A stretch of DNA of 64,000 bases. Origin: Streptomyces sp. Isolate_45 (GTDB lineage Bacteria > Actinomycetota > Actinomycetes > Streptomycetales > Streptomycetaceae). The notes under the pieces are model-generated. The model searched no databases and was not told where the DNA came from. It worked only from the letters and a program-made list of their open reading frames with translations. Numbering within the stretch: position 1 is the stretch's first letter; each line of letters begins with the position of its first letter. The DNA lies in NCBI RefSeq assembly GCF_024721315.2, contig NZ_JANFAK020000007.1, forward strand, positions 43,151-107,150, written 5' to 3'. The translations under genes were made by a program, and so were the position numbers. This document shows positions 50,985 to 59,780 of this stretch, piece by piece.

Positions 50985-52196
50985 TCAGACCCTCGTACCG
51001 GCGCGCCCCCGAGGCGCCCGCCCGGCGAGGGCGTGCAGCCGGGGATAGCGCGCGCGGCGCTCGCGCGAGTGCCGGTCCAGCTCCTCCATCAGGCGGGCCG
51101 AGCGCTTCTCCACCCCCAGTTCGTCCAGCACCCGGTCCGCGTCGGCCAGCAGGGACCCGTAGAGCTGCCACTCGTCGGGGCGCCGCGCGACCTGCTCCGG
51201 CAGCAGGGCGGCGAACCTGTCGCGGCTGCGGCGAGCGATGGCCAGCTCCTCGTTCAGCCGTTCCTCGGCCGCCTCCGCATTGGCGCTGACCTGGGCCGTC
51301 ACGAGCTGGGCGAAGGACTCGACCGCGCCCGCCAGGTGCTCGTACACCTCCTGGAGCGCCTCCGCCACCGGCGGCGGCAACAGCGGCTCCGAGCCTCGGG
51401 TCCGGGCCATGTCGGTGAGGGTCCGGCACGACACCCGCAGCACCACCGCGCATATCTCCAGCGTGTCGAGGCCCGTCCGCAGCACGAGCCGGAAAAGGAG
51501 TCCCTCGCGGACGCGGGGATTCATCCGCAGGCTGTCCTCGGCCTGCCTCAGCGCCGCGTCGACCTCGGCGACGTCGTTGTCGAGCCGGCGGGCCTCGTGC
51601 AGCCGGGCGGCGGCCGACTCCATGGTGGTGGCGTGCTCCGCCTCACCGCCGATGTGCAGGAGGAGGGTGCGCATCCGCGTCGCGAGACCGGTGATGGCGG
51701 CGCTCGCCGGTTCCACCCACACGGGCGGGGCGACGAGGACGTTGAAGGCAAGGCCGACCGCAGCGCCGATCAGCGTTTCCAGGACCCGGTCCCAGGCGGT
51801 GTCCGCCACCCGGCTCACCCCGAGGACCAGCATGGCGCTGATCGCCACCTCGGGCACGAACTCCCCGGCCCGCACCAACCGGCCCACCACGAGCGACGCC
51901 AGGATGACCAGGCCGAGGCTCCACCACGTCAGACCGACCAGCGCGCTGAACGCGATCGCGACGAGGACCCCCGCGACCACCGAGTTCACCCGTCGGATAC
52001 CGGTGGTGAGCGTCGTGTAGAGGGTCACCTGTACGACGAGGAGGGCGGTCAGTGGCGCCGTCAACGGCGCGGGTTCACTGCTGAGCCGTAGCGCGACGGC
52101 ATAGGAGACGACGGCGGCCGCCGTCGAGCGGAGCGCTTGGACGACCGCTGGTTCTCGGCGTACCACGTGCAGGAGCGAGGCAAGTGCGTGGGTCAT
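50985..52196 (-). CDS. FUSC/aromatic-acid-exporter-type membrane protein
   Basis: A 403-aa membrane protein. The first 170 residues have about six hydrophobic segments typical of the FUSC/ArAE family (LTAPLTALLVVQVTLYTTLTTGIRRV, then GVLVAIAFSALVGLTWWSLG). The rest is a charged helical cytoplasmic region, with coiled-coil-like parts near 205-345. Family members export aromatic acids or are of unknown role. The ATG at 52196 follows a purine-rich stretch. It is divergent from the hemerythrin gene. Confidence 0.82.
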   Translation of the reverse strand: MTHALASLLHVVRREPAVVQALRSTAAAVVSYAVALRLSSEPAPLTAPLTALLVVQVTLYTTLTTGIRRVNSVVAGVLVAIAFSALVGLTWWSLGLVILASLVVGRLVRAGEFVPEVAISAMLVLGVSRVADTAWDRVLETLIGAAVGLAFNVLVAPPVWVEPASAAITGLATRMRTLLLHIGGEAEHATTMESAAARLHEARRLDNDVAEVDAALRQAEDSLRMNPRVREGLLFRLVLRTGLDTLEICAVVLRVSCRTLTDMARTRGSEPLLPPPVAEALQEVYEHLAGAVESFAQLVTAQVSANAEAAEERLNEELAIARRSRDRFAALLPEQVARRPDEWQLYGSLLADADRVLDELGVEKRSARLMEELDRHSRERRARYPRLHALAGRAPRGRAGTRV

Positions 52197-52329
52197 GCCC
52201 CTGCGCCTGCCCGCGCCCACCGGCGGAAACCCGTGACCGGGAGGTTTCGAGCTCCCGGGAGGTTTCAACCGCCCGGCGGCGAGCACGCGCCGGGTGAGGC
52301 AAGCGGACCCGAACGAGGAGGGAGCCGGC

Positions 52330-52842
52330 ATGGCAGGCGACCGGCAGCACCAGGATCAGGAGCAGGACGTCGTGGCGTTGATCCTCAAGGACCACCGCAG
52401 GATGGAGGACCTGTTCCGGCGGATGCGGAGCGTGGAGTCGGACCGCGAGGACGCGCTGAAGAAGTTCTCCGCCCTGCTCATCGCGCACGGGGAAGCGGAA
52501 GAGGCGAAGGTGTACGGCGCCCTGAAGCGCTTCAAGGACGTGGACGACGAGGAAGTCGAACACGGCACGGAGGAGCATCAGGAGGGGAACGAGGCCCTCC
52601 TGGCCCTCCTGGAAGTCGACGAGGTCGGCTCCGACGCATGGGACTCCAAGCTGGAGGACCTGGTCAAGGCGGTCTCCCACCACCTGGACGAGGAGGAGCG
52701 GACCATCCTCAACGGTGCCAGGGAGAACGTCCCGGACGAGCGGCGGGCCGAGCTGGGAGCCGCCTTCCTGGAGGAACGCGCACGCCATCTGGAGGCGGAC
52801 TGCGGCAGCGTCGAGAACGTCCGGGCCGTCGTGGGCAAGTGA
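52330..52842 (+). CDS. hemerythrin-domain protein
   Basis: A 170-aa helical protein with the hemerythrin HHE pattern: VVALILKDHRRMEDLF, LIAHGEAEE, HGTEEHQEG and VSHHLDEEER supply the His and Glu residues for a di-iron site. GGAGGGAG precedes the ATG. Such proteins in Streptomyces may sense or hold O2 or NO. It is followed by a short perfect hairpin. Confidence 0.88.
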   Translation: MAGDRQHQDQEQDVVALILKDHRRMEDLFRRMRSVESDREDALKKFSALLIAHGEAEEAKVYGALKRFKDVDDEEVEHGTEEHQEGNEALLALLEVDEVGSDAWDSKLEDLVKAVSHHLDEEERTILNGARENVPDERRAELGAAFLEERARHLEADCGSVENVRAVVGK

Positions 52843-52859
52843 CCCGCGGTAGCCGCGGG
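52843..52859 (+). terminator. terminator hairpin after hemerythrin gene
   Basis: CCCGCGG and CCGCGGG (52843-52849 and 52853-52859) with a 3-nt loop start right after the stop. A second G/C-rich inverted segment lies at about 52870-52915. Confidence 0.65.
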
Positions 52860-52926
52860 CGCTCGCCGTACCGCCCGCCCCCGCCCCCGCCCCCGCCGCA
52901 CGGGCGGGGGCGGCGACCGGGGCAGG

Positions 52927-53902
52927 TCACAGCGGCCGAGGCAGCCCGATCAGCGGCGTGCGCACCGGGGTGGCCGGGCCGCCGAAGAGCGCCAGCTGAC
53001 GGCCGCCCGGGTTGGTCTGCAACGGGACGAGCTCCCAGTTGTTCGTCAACCGGACGTTGCCCGACGGGTCGACCTCCACGCCGGTGTTGCGCACCGGCCC
53101 GTCGAAGCCGTACCCGGCGGAAGCCGGCGAGATGGGCTGCCCGGTCCGGTGCCCCGGGGGACAGGCCTCCGTCCGCACCCCGCACGACCGGGTCACCCGC
53201 TGCCCCGAGAAGTCCGCCACCCACACCGTGTCCGAGCCGTCCACGGCGATGCCCCACGGCAGCAGCAGGCTGCCCGTCGTGAACGACGCCGCCGGGGTCG
53301 AACCGTCGGGGTCGAGCATGATCACCGAGGCGCCGTCCGCCGCGGGACCGCCCGCCGGGCCCGCCGAGTCGGCCAGGTCCTGGGAAGTGTCGTCCTCGCA
53401 CGGTTCACCACCCAGGCGTCCCCCGCCCTGTCGAAGGCGATGTTCCCCGGACCGTCGAACTCCCGCCCGTTGCCCTCGTAGCGCAGGGCCGGCGTCCACG
53501 CCGTCGGCGCCGCGTCGAGCGCCGGCGTGTACACCGGGTGGCGCCGCGCCAGCGCGAACACCGCGCCCGGCCGCGTACCCGGCGCGCGGGCGATGTCCGC
53601 CACCGCCTGCAGGGTGTCCCGGGGCCGCTCGCCGCCGGGCACCCGCGCCGCTTCGAACAGTTCCGCGCAACCCCGGACCCCCGCCGTGCACGCGGCGAGC
53701 GCGTCGGCCGGGGAGTTGAAGGCGCGCAGCGTGGAGGTCTGCCCGCCGTTGGGCGGCGCCGCCAGGAAGGGGGAGACCCCGCCGGTGCTCACGTCCGCCA
53801 GGTTGTGCGCCACCGACGCGGCGTTGCGCGGCCCCGGCCAGGGCCCCGCGACGCCCCCGTCCCGCGTGAACTGGGCCAGCGCGAAGCCGGCGGCTTTCAG
53901 AT
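52927..53902 (-). pseudogene. NHL-type secreted protein, frameshifted and 5' truncated
   Basis: An early frame gives LKAAGFALAQFTRDGG, then NLADVSTGGVSPFLAAPPNG and GPGNIAFDRAGDAWVVNR. Near 53400 the frame shifts to another that continues with DGSTPAASFTTGSLLLPWGI, DTVWVADFSGQRVT and LTNNWELVPL up to the stop. These are NHL-like repeats with a Cys-containing helix region. There is no start or signal peptide at the 5' end, and part of the middle is missing at the break. An intact version would be a secreted beta-propeller-like protein. Confidence 0.75.
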
Positions 53903-53941
53903 CCGGGGGGCGTCCTCCCGGTCCCGCCGGGTCCGGTCCGG

Positions 53942-54385
53942 TCAGCCGTCGGTGTGCGGGCGGGGGCGGGTCAGGCGTCCGTCGAGTGCGACGTCCAGCC
54001 AGGTGTAGCAGTCGCCGGTCCACAGGCCGACCTCCGCCCGGCACCCCGCGCGGGCGAGGTTCGGCCCGTCGGTGCCGCCCGGCCCGCAGCAGCCCGACCA
54101 GCGGCCGCGGATCCTCGTGGTTCCCACGAGGTCGCCCGGGCTCAACAGCAGGTCCACCCCCGGCTCGTGCCCCGCGCGCGACCCGCGGAAGGACTTGGGC
54201 GGTGGGCCCCAGGCGGTCCGGCCCGGATCCGGGTCGCGGGCGAAGGTGCCCGGCGCCATCCTGGGCGGGCACGGGTCCACGGGGGAGTCGAGCGGCGTCC
54301 ACACCTCGCCGTCGGCCGGCGGCGGCACCTCGCGGACCGGGGCGGACAGCCGGTGGCCGCAAACGGCGCAGTCGAAGACGATCAC
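53942..54385 (-). CDS. hypothetical protein with N-terminal CxxC
   Basis: A 147-aa protein starting VIVFDCAVCGHRLSAPV, with a zinc-ribbon-like CxxC pair. Later Cys residues (GRWSGCCG, GPNLARAGC) may complete a metal site. The middle is Pro/Gly/Asp-rich. It resembles a Streptomyces family of unknown function. It lies next to the NHL-type remnant on the same strand, but the two need not be linked. Confidence 0.7.
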   Translation of the reverse strand: MIVFDCAVCGHRLSAPVREVPPPADGEVWTPLDSPVDPCPPRMAPGTFARDPDPGRTAWGPPPKSFRGSRAGHEPGVDLLLSPGDLVGTTRIRGRWSGCCGPGGTDGPNLARAGCRAEVGLWTGDCYTWLDVALDGRLTRPRPHTDG

Positions 54386-54522
54386 AGGGGCATCCTGCCG
54401 GGCCGGTTCGCCGACCTCCAACTCGTCGATGCCCAGCCGGAGGATGCCCGCCTTCGGTGGGCGCCGGCTCGGAGCGGGTCCGGGTCCGGGCGTTTTCGGC
54501 GACTATCTGCCAGGGTGTGGGG

Positions 54523-55410
54523 ATGATGTCCGAAGTCGCCGCCGCGGACTGGGCGGGGCAGCAGGTCGCTTCGGTGCGCGACGACCCCGCCGGGCGGTTG
54601 GCGTTGATGGAGCGCTGCTACCACGGCCCCTTCGACAAGGCCCCGCGTCACCTGCCGTTCCGTCGGGCCGCGATGTCGTTCATGGGCTGGCAACTGCGGC
54701 GGGGCGTGCTGCGGCCCGCTTTCGCCGAGCGGCCCGGCAGTCCGTGGTGGCGCGCGGTGAACGAACGGATCCTGCGCGACGGCTGCGAGGCGGTGGGACT
54801 CAGCGGCGGGCTGCGCGGGCCCGCCTCGTCACCCACGGCCGAGCAGTGGCTCTCCTTCGCCGAACACCCCACCGCCCGGGCCTGGTACCGGGCGCACAAC
54901 GGGAGCGTGGTGGCCGCCTACCTGGAGAACCGGGATCTGGCGGAGGCGGAGAACGAGACCGAGCGGTTCTTCATGAACGTCGTGCTGTGCCGGGTGCTCT
55001 ACGCCCACGCCCTCGTCGCGGCACCCCGGCTCTCCCTCGGCCGACTGCGTCCCCTCGCCGCGCTCCTCGGCGATCCGAGGCTGGGGATGACCGGGATCTT
55101 CCTGCAACTGTCCCGGGTGCTGCCCGACGAGTACCCGCTCCGCGACAGCGTCCGCTCGCACCTCGACAGGGAGATCGGATTCGGGCGCCTCCTCGACTTC
55201 GGGGTGATCGCTCCACGATTGCAGCAGCTGTACGAGTGGTCGGCTCGCGAACTCGCGCAGCCCGGTCTGCTCGACTGCGTCCGCGACGGAGCGCTGGTCT
55301 ACGCGTGGCCGTACGAGGACCGGTACGTCTGGCTGCCACCGCGGTCGTTCCTCATCCGGCTCGTCCGCCGGACCCTCCCGCCCGAGCGCACCGGCCCCCA
55401 GAGGTCGTAG
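54523..55410 (+). CDS. hypothetical protein
   Basis: A 295-aa soluble helical protein I do not assign to a domain. It has RLALMERCYHGPFDKAPRHL, FRRAAMSFMGWQLRRGVL, WWRAVNERILRDG, ERFFMNVVLCRVLYAHALVA and RVLPDEYPLRDSV, a pattern I recall from unnamed Streptomyces proteins. No signal peptide or membrane segment. Two ATG codons (54523 and 54526) are possible starts. Divergent from the CxxC gene. Confidence 0.75.
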   Translation: MMSEVAAADWAGQQVASVRDDPAGRLALMERCYHGPFDKAPRHLPFRRAAMSFMGWQLRRGVLRPAFAERPGSPWWRAVNERILRDGCEAVGLSGGLRGPASSPTAEQWLSFAEHPTARAWYRAHNGSVVAAYLENRDLAEAENETERFFMNVVLCRVLYAHALVAAPRLSLGRLRPLAALLGDPRLGMTGIFLQLSRVLPDEYPLRDSVRSHLDREIGFGRLLDFGVIAPRLQQLYEWSARELAQPGLLDCVRDGALVYAWPYEDRYVWLPPRSFLIRLVRRTLPPERTGPQRS

Positions 55411-55481
55411 GCGGGCCACCGCGAACCCGTACTTCACCGCCTGACGAGGGAGTGCCGGAGCGGGGGTGGTATCCATGCGGC

Positions 55482-56048
55482 ATGGACATTGATCAGGTGG
55501 TCCCTGCCGAGCCGGCCGAGCTCCGCGCGGCGTTCGGCGTCGACGACCACGGCGCGTCGGCCCTGGGCTGGGAGGCCGTCCACGCCTTCGAGGCGGAGCA
55601 CGGCATCGTGCTGCCCGAGCCGTACCGGACCTTCGTCGCGGAAATCACGGACGGTTCGTACGCGGGGCCGCCCGCGTACGGGCTGCTGCCGTTGGCGGAA
55701 CTGCCCGCCGACTGGGGCGAGGACCCGGGGAAGCGCGATCCGGGCAAGCCGTTCCCGTTGACGGCGGCATGGATGTGGGAGGAGGACACGGACCCGGCCG
55801 AGGACATGGAGGAGACGCTGGAGCGCGTCCACCACCACGGGTCGATCGTCCTCGGCACCGACGGGTGCGCGATGAACTGGCACCTCGTCGTCGCCGGACC
55901 GCAGCGGGGGCACGTCTGGCTGATCACCGACGTCGGCGCCGCCCCGTTCGGAGAAGGATTCCGGTTCGGGTCCACCACCACCGAACCGGGCTTCGCCGGC
56001 TGGGTCCGGCACTGGGCTGCGGGCAGGCCCTGGTTCGACGACGAGTGA
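55482..56048 (+). CDS. SMI1/KNR4 (SUKH) family protein
   Basis: A 188-aa SUKH-fold protein: ALGWEAVHAFEAEHGIVLPE then YRTFVAEITDGSYAGPPAYG, LPLAEL, and GCAMNWHLVVAGPQRGHVWL near the end. SUKH proteins often give immunity to polymorphic toxins but many are stand-alone. No toxin gene was seen near. It follows the hypothetical gene on the same strand by 71 bp. Confidence 0.85.
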   Translation: MDIDQVVPAEPAELRAAFGVDDHGASALGWEAVHAFEAEHGIVLPEPYRTFVAEITDGSYAGPPAYGLLPLAELPADWGEDPGKRDPGKPFPLTAAWMWEEDTDPAEDMEETLERVHHHGSIVLGTDGCAMNWHLVVAGPQRGHVWLITDVGAAPFGEGFRFGSTTTEPGFAGWVRHWAAGRPWFDDE

Positions 56049-56184
56049 CGTCCACCGGCGCGGCCCGGGCACCGGTGCCCGCGCCATCCCGGCGCGGTCG
56101 GCCGGGCCGTTCTCCGGCACACTCTCTGCCTGCCCGGACGCCAACCTTGCGGAGGACCGCCGCCTTGCCCGGAGAAACCCAGCG

Positions 56185-56850
56185 ATGCCCCATGCACTGC
56201 GGCTGCTCCCCGCCCACCCCGCCTTCCTCGCCGACCTCCACCAGCTGGAGGAGCCCCTGCTGATCTGGCTCGACGACATGGCCTTCCAGACCCGGTTCGG
56301 ACACGACGACGTGTGGGGGCTGCCCCCGGGCCTAGACGGCGAAGCGCCGCGGACCGCCCTCATCAACGTCCAACGGGCCCTGCCCAAGCCCCTGCGCCAG
56401 CAGATGTACGCCCTGTCCGACGCGCGTGACGTCGAAGGGGCCAACCGGATCATCGGACGCGACGGACACGAACACACCCCGCTCTACGCCGTCGGTCTGG
56501 ACCGGGCCGACATCGACACCCTGTCCGGGCTCCTCGGCCACCTCCGCAGAGCCCTCGACGAGGAGGACGGCTACGCCGCGCTGCGCTCCGTCCTCGAGGA
56601 AGCGGGCGACTGGTACGGCTGCGAGTACGGCACCCGGCCCGAGACCCCCGCCGAGGTGGTCTGCCGGATCGCCCGTACCGTCGCCGTGCTCGACACCGAC
56701 ACCGACGACACGCGGCTCCTGCTCCGGGCCCTGCACACGGCCGATGACGCCCGGCGGATCGTGTTGACCGACGCCGAGGACAAGGCCGCCGCCCGCTACC
56801 TCCAGCACGTCGCGACCATCACGGCGCCCGGCACCCCCCGGCAGGGCTGA
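56185..56850 (+). CDS. hypothetical protein
   Basis: A 221-aa protein without a recognised domain. It has LHQLEEPLLIWLDDMAFQTR, DVWGLPPGLDGEAPRTALIN, a later EEAGDWYGCEYGTR and DTDTDDTRLLLRALH. The composition is normal for the window. The same frame after its stop keeps a G/C third-position bias to about 57005, which may be a decayed extension. Confidence 0.65.
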   Translation: MPHALRLLPAHPAFLADLHQLEEPLLIWLDDMAFQTRFGHDDVWGLPPGLDGEAPRTALINVQRALPKPLRQQMYALSDARDVEGANRIIGRDGHEHTPLYAVGLDRADIDTLSGLLGHLRRALDEEDGYAALRSVLEEAGDWYGCEYGTRPETPAEVVCRIARTVAVLDTDTDDTRLLLRALHTADDARRIVLTDAEDKAAARYLQHVATITAPGTPRQG

Positions 56851-57191
56851 CCGCGGCCGAGATCCGGCGGCGGGCCGGCCCCGGGCATCGACCGGACGTG
56901 GCTGGACCGCGTACGCCACCGCTTCCCTCGACCGGAGCACCCGGCCGGGAAGGTCGTCGCGAAACAGTCGGGGATCACCAACACCCGCGCCCACCGGACG
57001 GACTGACGCCCCACCAGGTTCTGATGCGGACCCGCCGGGCCGCCCCGGGAACACACGGGGCGGCCCGGACGGGCCGCCCTTCCCGCGGCAGGAACGCGGC
57101 GGGCGACATCGAGCGGCGCACGCACCGGCGACCGCCCGCCTCAGGCGGCTCCTCGCGGCGGCACGCGACCGTCCACGGTGCGGGCGGACGT
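56851..57191. other. intergenic region before the ROK regulator
   Basis: No complete gene was found. From 56851 to 57005 the frame of the preceding gene stays open except for its stop and would give GIDRTWLDRVRHRFPRP, which looks coding by third-position bias but has no start or domain. From there to the leader promoter nothing was seen. Confidence 0.4.
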
Positions 57192-57221
57192 TTGACCGGC
57201 TCGCGCCGCCCCGGTTATGTT
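57192..57221 (+). promoter_or_regulatory. promoter of leader ORF 2
   Basis: TTGACC (57192-57197) and TATGTT (57216-57221) are 18 bp apart and the -10 box ends 7 nt before the leader ATG, so the start of transcription should fall at or next to it. Confidence 0.7.
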
Positions 57222-57228
57222 GCCCGCC

Positions 57229-57309
57229 ATGTACCGATCCGCGCTGCTGACGACACGAGGTCACGTCGACCTGAAGCGTGTCTGCTCCGCAGCGTGTCCG
57301 TGGTCCTGA
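57229..57309 (+). CDS. leaderless cysteine leader peptide 2
   Basis: A 26-aa ORF with two Cys codons. It contains RGHVDLKRVCSAACPWS, matching the first leader's pattern. It has no ribosome binding site and starts 7 nt after a good -10 box, so it is probably leaderless. It lies 207 nt before the ROK regulator gene. Hairpins in that gap (a GCCCGCCGGCGGGC palindrome near 57350) could serve attenuation. Confidence 0.8.
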   Translation: MYRSALLTTRGHVDLKRVCSAACPWS

Positions 57310-57516
57310 TCGCACGGCGACCGCGCGGAACCCACGGCTTCGTCCTGCCCGCCGGCGGGCTCGGAGCCCGAACTCCGCGCCGTTTCCCCGTGTTCCGGTG
57401 AACAGCGCTCCCTCCGGAGCTTCCCGCGCACACCCCGCCCGGAGACCGGCCGCCCCCGCGCGCGCCGGCCCCGCGCCGGGTGGTGCGCGCCGCCGCACAG
57501 GACCTGGAAGGCCCCC

Positions 57517-58773
57517 GTGGACAGACAGAAGAACGCCACCGCCCGCCGCACCCCCCTGCGCCGTTCCGACATCCCGCCGGCCGCCGCGAACCCGCTGCGC
57601 CGGGCGTCCGGTACCGGCGCGGTGCTGGGCGCCGTCCTCGACCACGGCCCCGTCGCCCGCAGCACCGTCGCCCGACTCACGGGGCTTTCCCCCGCGGCGG
57701 TCAGCGGACACTGCGGGGCCCTGCTGGACCGGGGACTGCTCAGGGAGGGCCCGGAGACGGCCGGCCCGCGCGGGCTGGGTCGCCCGTTCGTCCCGTTGGA
57801 GATCGACACCAGCCGCTTCCTCGTCGCCGGCGCCCACATCGCCGTCCCCCACACGACCCTGTCACTGATGGACCTGACCGGACGCATCGTCGCGGAGGAA
57901 CGCCGCCCGCACGAGGGCACCGAACCCGGCCGGGTCCTCGCCCGGGTGGCGGCCGGGGTGCCGCGCATGCTGGCCGCGTACGGGGCGGGCCGTACCGCCC
58001 TCGCCCTGGGCGTCGCCACCGGGCACTGGGTCGACCCCGAGGCCGGGGCCGTGGTGCACCACCCGCAACTGGGCTGGCGGGGCGTCCCGGTACGGGACGA
58101 ACTGGCCCGCGCCACAGGTGTCCCCGTCCACCTCGACAGCCACGCGCGGGCCCTCGCCCGGGCCGAGCAGCTCTTCGGGGAGGCGGCCACCCGCGCCAGC
58201 GCCGTCGTCCTGTTCGTCGGCAACGTCGTCGACGCGGCGTTCGTCACCGCGGGAGCCGTGCACCAGGGGCCGCGCTTCGGCGCGGGCAACGTGGCACACC
58301 TTCCGGTGGGCGCCCCGTCCGCCGGGGCCGCCCCCTGCACCTGCGGTACGGCCGGCTGCCTCCAGTCCGGGGTGTCGGAACCAGCGATGGTCCGCCGCGC
58401 CCTCGAACGGGGCCTGCCCGCACCGACGTTCGCCGCCCTGCTGGAGCTGGCCGTCGGAGGCGACCCCTCGGCGGTGGAGCTGTTCCGCGAGCGCGCCCGG
58501 CTCACGGGCCGGGCGGCGGCCGTACTGCTGGACATGTTCGATCCCGAAGTGCTGGTGGTCGTCGAACCCGGCACGGGCCGACTGCCCGGCTGCATGGACG
58601 AGTTGCGGACGGAGGTGCGGGCGCGTTCCCTGGTGTGCGACGACGCCGGCCGGTCCGTCGTACCGAGCAGCTTCACCGGGTCCGTACTCGCCACGGCGGG
58701 CGCGGCCGTCGCGCTGGGCGCGCTGTACGACGACCCGCTGGGCCCGTGGCCCGCGCTGCCCGCGGTGTCCTGA
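57517..58773 (+). CDS. ROK-family transcriptional regulator
   Basis: A 418-aa protein with an N-terminal winged helix (about 32-85, VLDHGPVARSTVARLTGLSP) and a ROK domain. The ROK zinc motif CTCGTAGC (CxCGxxGC) is present, but the sugar-kinase active-site residues cannot be confirmed. The GTG at 57517 has GGAAGG 5 nt upstream. ROK regulators usually respond to sugars; the cysteine leader and the downstream sulfonate operon make a sulfur role plausible here. Confidence 0.88.
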   Translation: MDRQKNATARRTPLRRSDIPPAAANPLRRASGTGAVLGAVLDHGPVARSTVARLTGLSPAAVSGHCGALLDRGLLREGPETAGPRGLGRPFVPLEIDTSRFLVAGAHIAVPHTTLSLMDLTGRIVAEERRPHEGTEPGRVLARVAAGVPRMLAAYGAGRTALALGVATGHWVDPEAGAVVHHPQLGWRGVPVRDELARATGVPVHLDSHARALARAEQLFGEAATRASAVVLFVGNVVDAAFVTAGAVHQGPRFGAGNVAHLPVGAPSAGAAPCTCGTAGCLQSGVSEPAMVRRALERGLPAPTFAALLELAVGGDPSAVELFRERARLTGRAAAVLLDMFDPEVLVVVEPGTGRLPGCMDELRTEVRARSLVCDDAGRSVVPSSFTGSVLATAGAAVALGALYDDPLGPWPALPAVS

Positions 58774-58858
58774 CCCGGGCACCGCGGGTTGCCGCCCGGG
58801 TCGCCGGGGCGAGTTCCGGGCGGCCCGGGAAATCGATTTAATTCAGAAAGTTGCATTG

Positions 58859-58888
58859 TTGACCGGGCAGGATCCGCAAAGCGAGGAT
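58859..58888 (+). promoter_or_regulatory. promoter of leader ORF 3
   Basis: TTGACC (58859-58864) and GAGGAT (58883-58888) are 18 bp apart, the -10 box ending 6 nt before the leader ATG. AT-rich DNA from about 58829 to 58857 lies just upstream and may be an UP-like element or operator. Confidence 0.55.
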
Positions 58889-58894
58889 GGATCC

Positions 58895-58999
58895 ATGAGC
58901 AGCCCGCAGAGGAACCGACGGTACGCGCACCGGATCGCGCGACACTGCCGCTCGGTCCGGCCGGCCGTCTCCGGTGGCGCCCGCTCCTGTTGTTGTTGA
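58895..58999 (+). CDS. leaderless polycysteine leader peptide 3
   Basis: A 34-aa ORF rich in Arg that ends GGARSCCC, three Cys codons directly before the stop, with another Cys at 18. It starts 6 nt after the -10 box without a ribosome binding site. Leaderless ORFs with C-terminal Cys runs are known as cysteine-responsive attenuators in mycobacteria. It lies 230 nt before the sulfonate operon. Confidence 0.85.
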   Translation: MSSPQRNRRYAHRIARHCRSVRPAVSGGARSCCC

Positions 59000-59229
59000 C
59001 GAGCGGGCCCGGGGCCCTTTCGATGCGGCCCTGAAGCACACCGACCCCTATCGCGTCGCGTACGTCCTTGCGCGGCCTTCCGTGGCTTTCCGCGCCCGGT
59101 CGAGCCGCGATCCGTCCTTCCGTACCGCCTTTTCCGCACCACCCGTCCCGTGGCGTCGATTTCGGCTGCCCACGGCCGGATGGACGCATCGCCCCGGCGG
59201 CCCACGGCACCCATAAACCTGGGGGAACT

Positions 59230-59766
59230 TTGACCATTTCCTTGTCCTCGCATCCGTCGGCGAGCCTCGTCGAGCCGGACCGGTTCAAACAGATCTTCCG
59301 CGCCTACCCGGGCGGCGTCGTGGTCGTCACGGCCGACTCCGGGGCGGGGCCGGTCGGCTTCACCGCCACCTCACTGGCCTCGGTCTCCCTCACGCCGCCC
59401 CTGGTCTCCTTCGGCATCGCGAACGGCTCTTCCTCGTGGCCGCACCTGGAACGGGCCGCGACGGTGGTCGTCAACTTCCTCGGCTCCGGACAGCAGGACC
59501 TCGCCGGGCGCTTCGCCACCAGCGGCATCGACCGGTTCGCCGCGCCCACCCGCTGGCACCGGCTGCCGCAGGGCGAGCCGGTCCTCGACGGGGTCACCGG
59601 CTGGCTGCGGCTCGCCGTCGAACAACTCGTCCCCGCGGGCGACGCGCACATCGTCGTGGGCCGCGCCGTCGAGGCCTGGCAGCGGGAGGACGGCCGCCCC
59701 CTGCTCTTCCACGACGGCGCCTACGCCTCCCTGAGCGCCGCGGCGACCGGCGGATCCCCGTCATGA
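59230..59766 (+). CDS. flavin reductase-like protein
   Basis: A 178-aa flavin reductase of the HpaC-like fold: RFKQIFRAYPGGVVVVTADS, GFTATSLASVSLTPPLVSFG, VVNFLGSGQQDLAGRFA and the later HIVVGRAVEA. It should supply FMNH2 to the LLM monooxygenase at the end of this operon and perhaps to the one at 45839. The TTG at 59230 is chosen after GGGGGAA. Its stop overlaps an ATG upstream of the next gene. Confidence 0.88.
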   Translation: MTISLSSHPSASLVEPDRFKQIFRAYPGGVVVVTADSGAGPVGFTATSLASVSLTPPLVSFGIANGSSSWPHLERAATVVVNFLGSGQQDLAGRFATSGIDRFAAPTRWHRLPQGEPVLDGVTGWLRLAVEQLVPAGDAHIVVGRAVEAWQREDGRPLLFHDGAYASLSAAATGGSPS

Positions 59767-59780
59767 GAACAGGAAATTCG

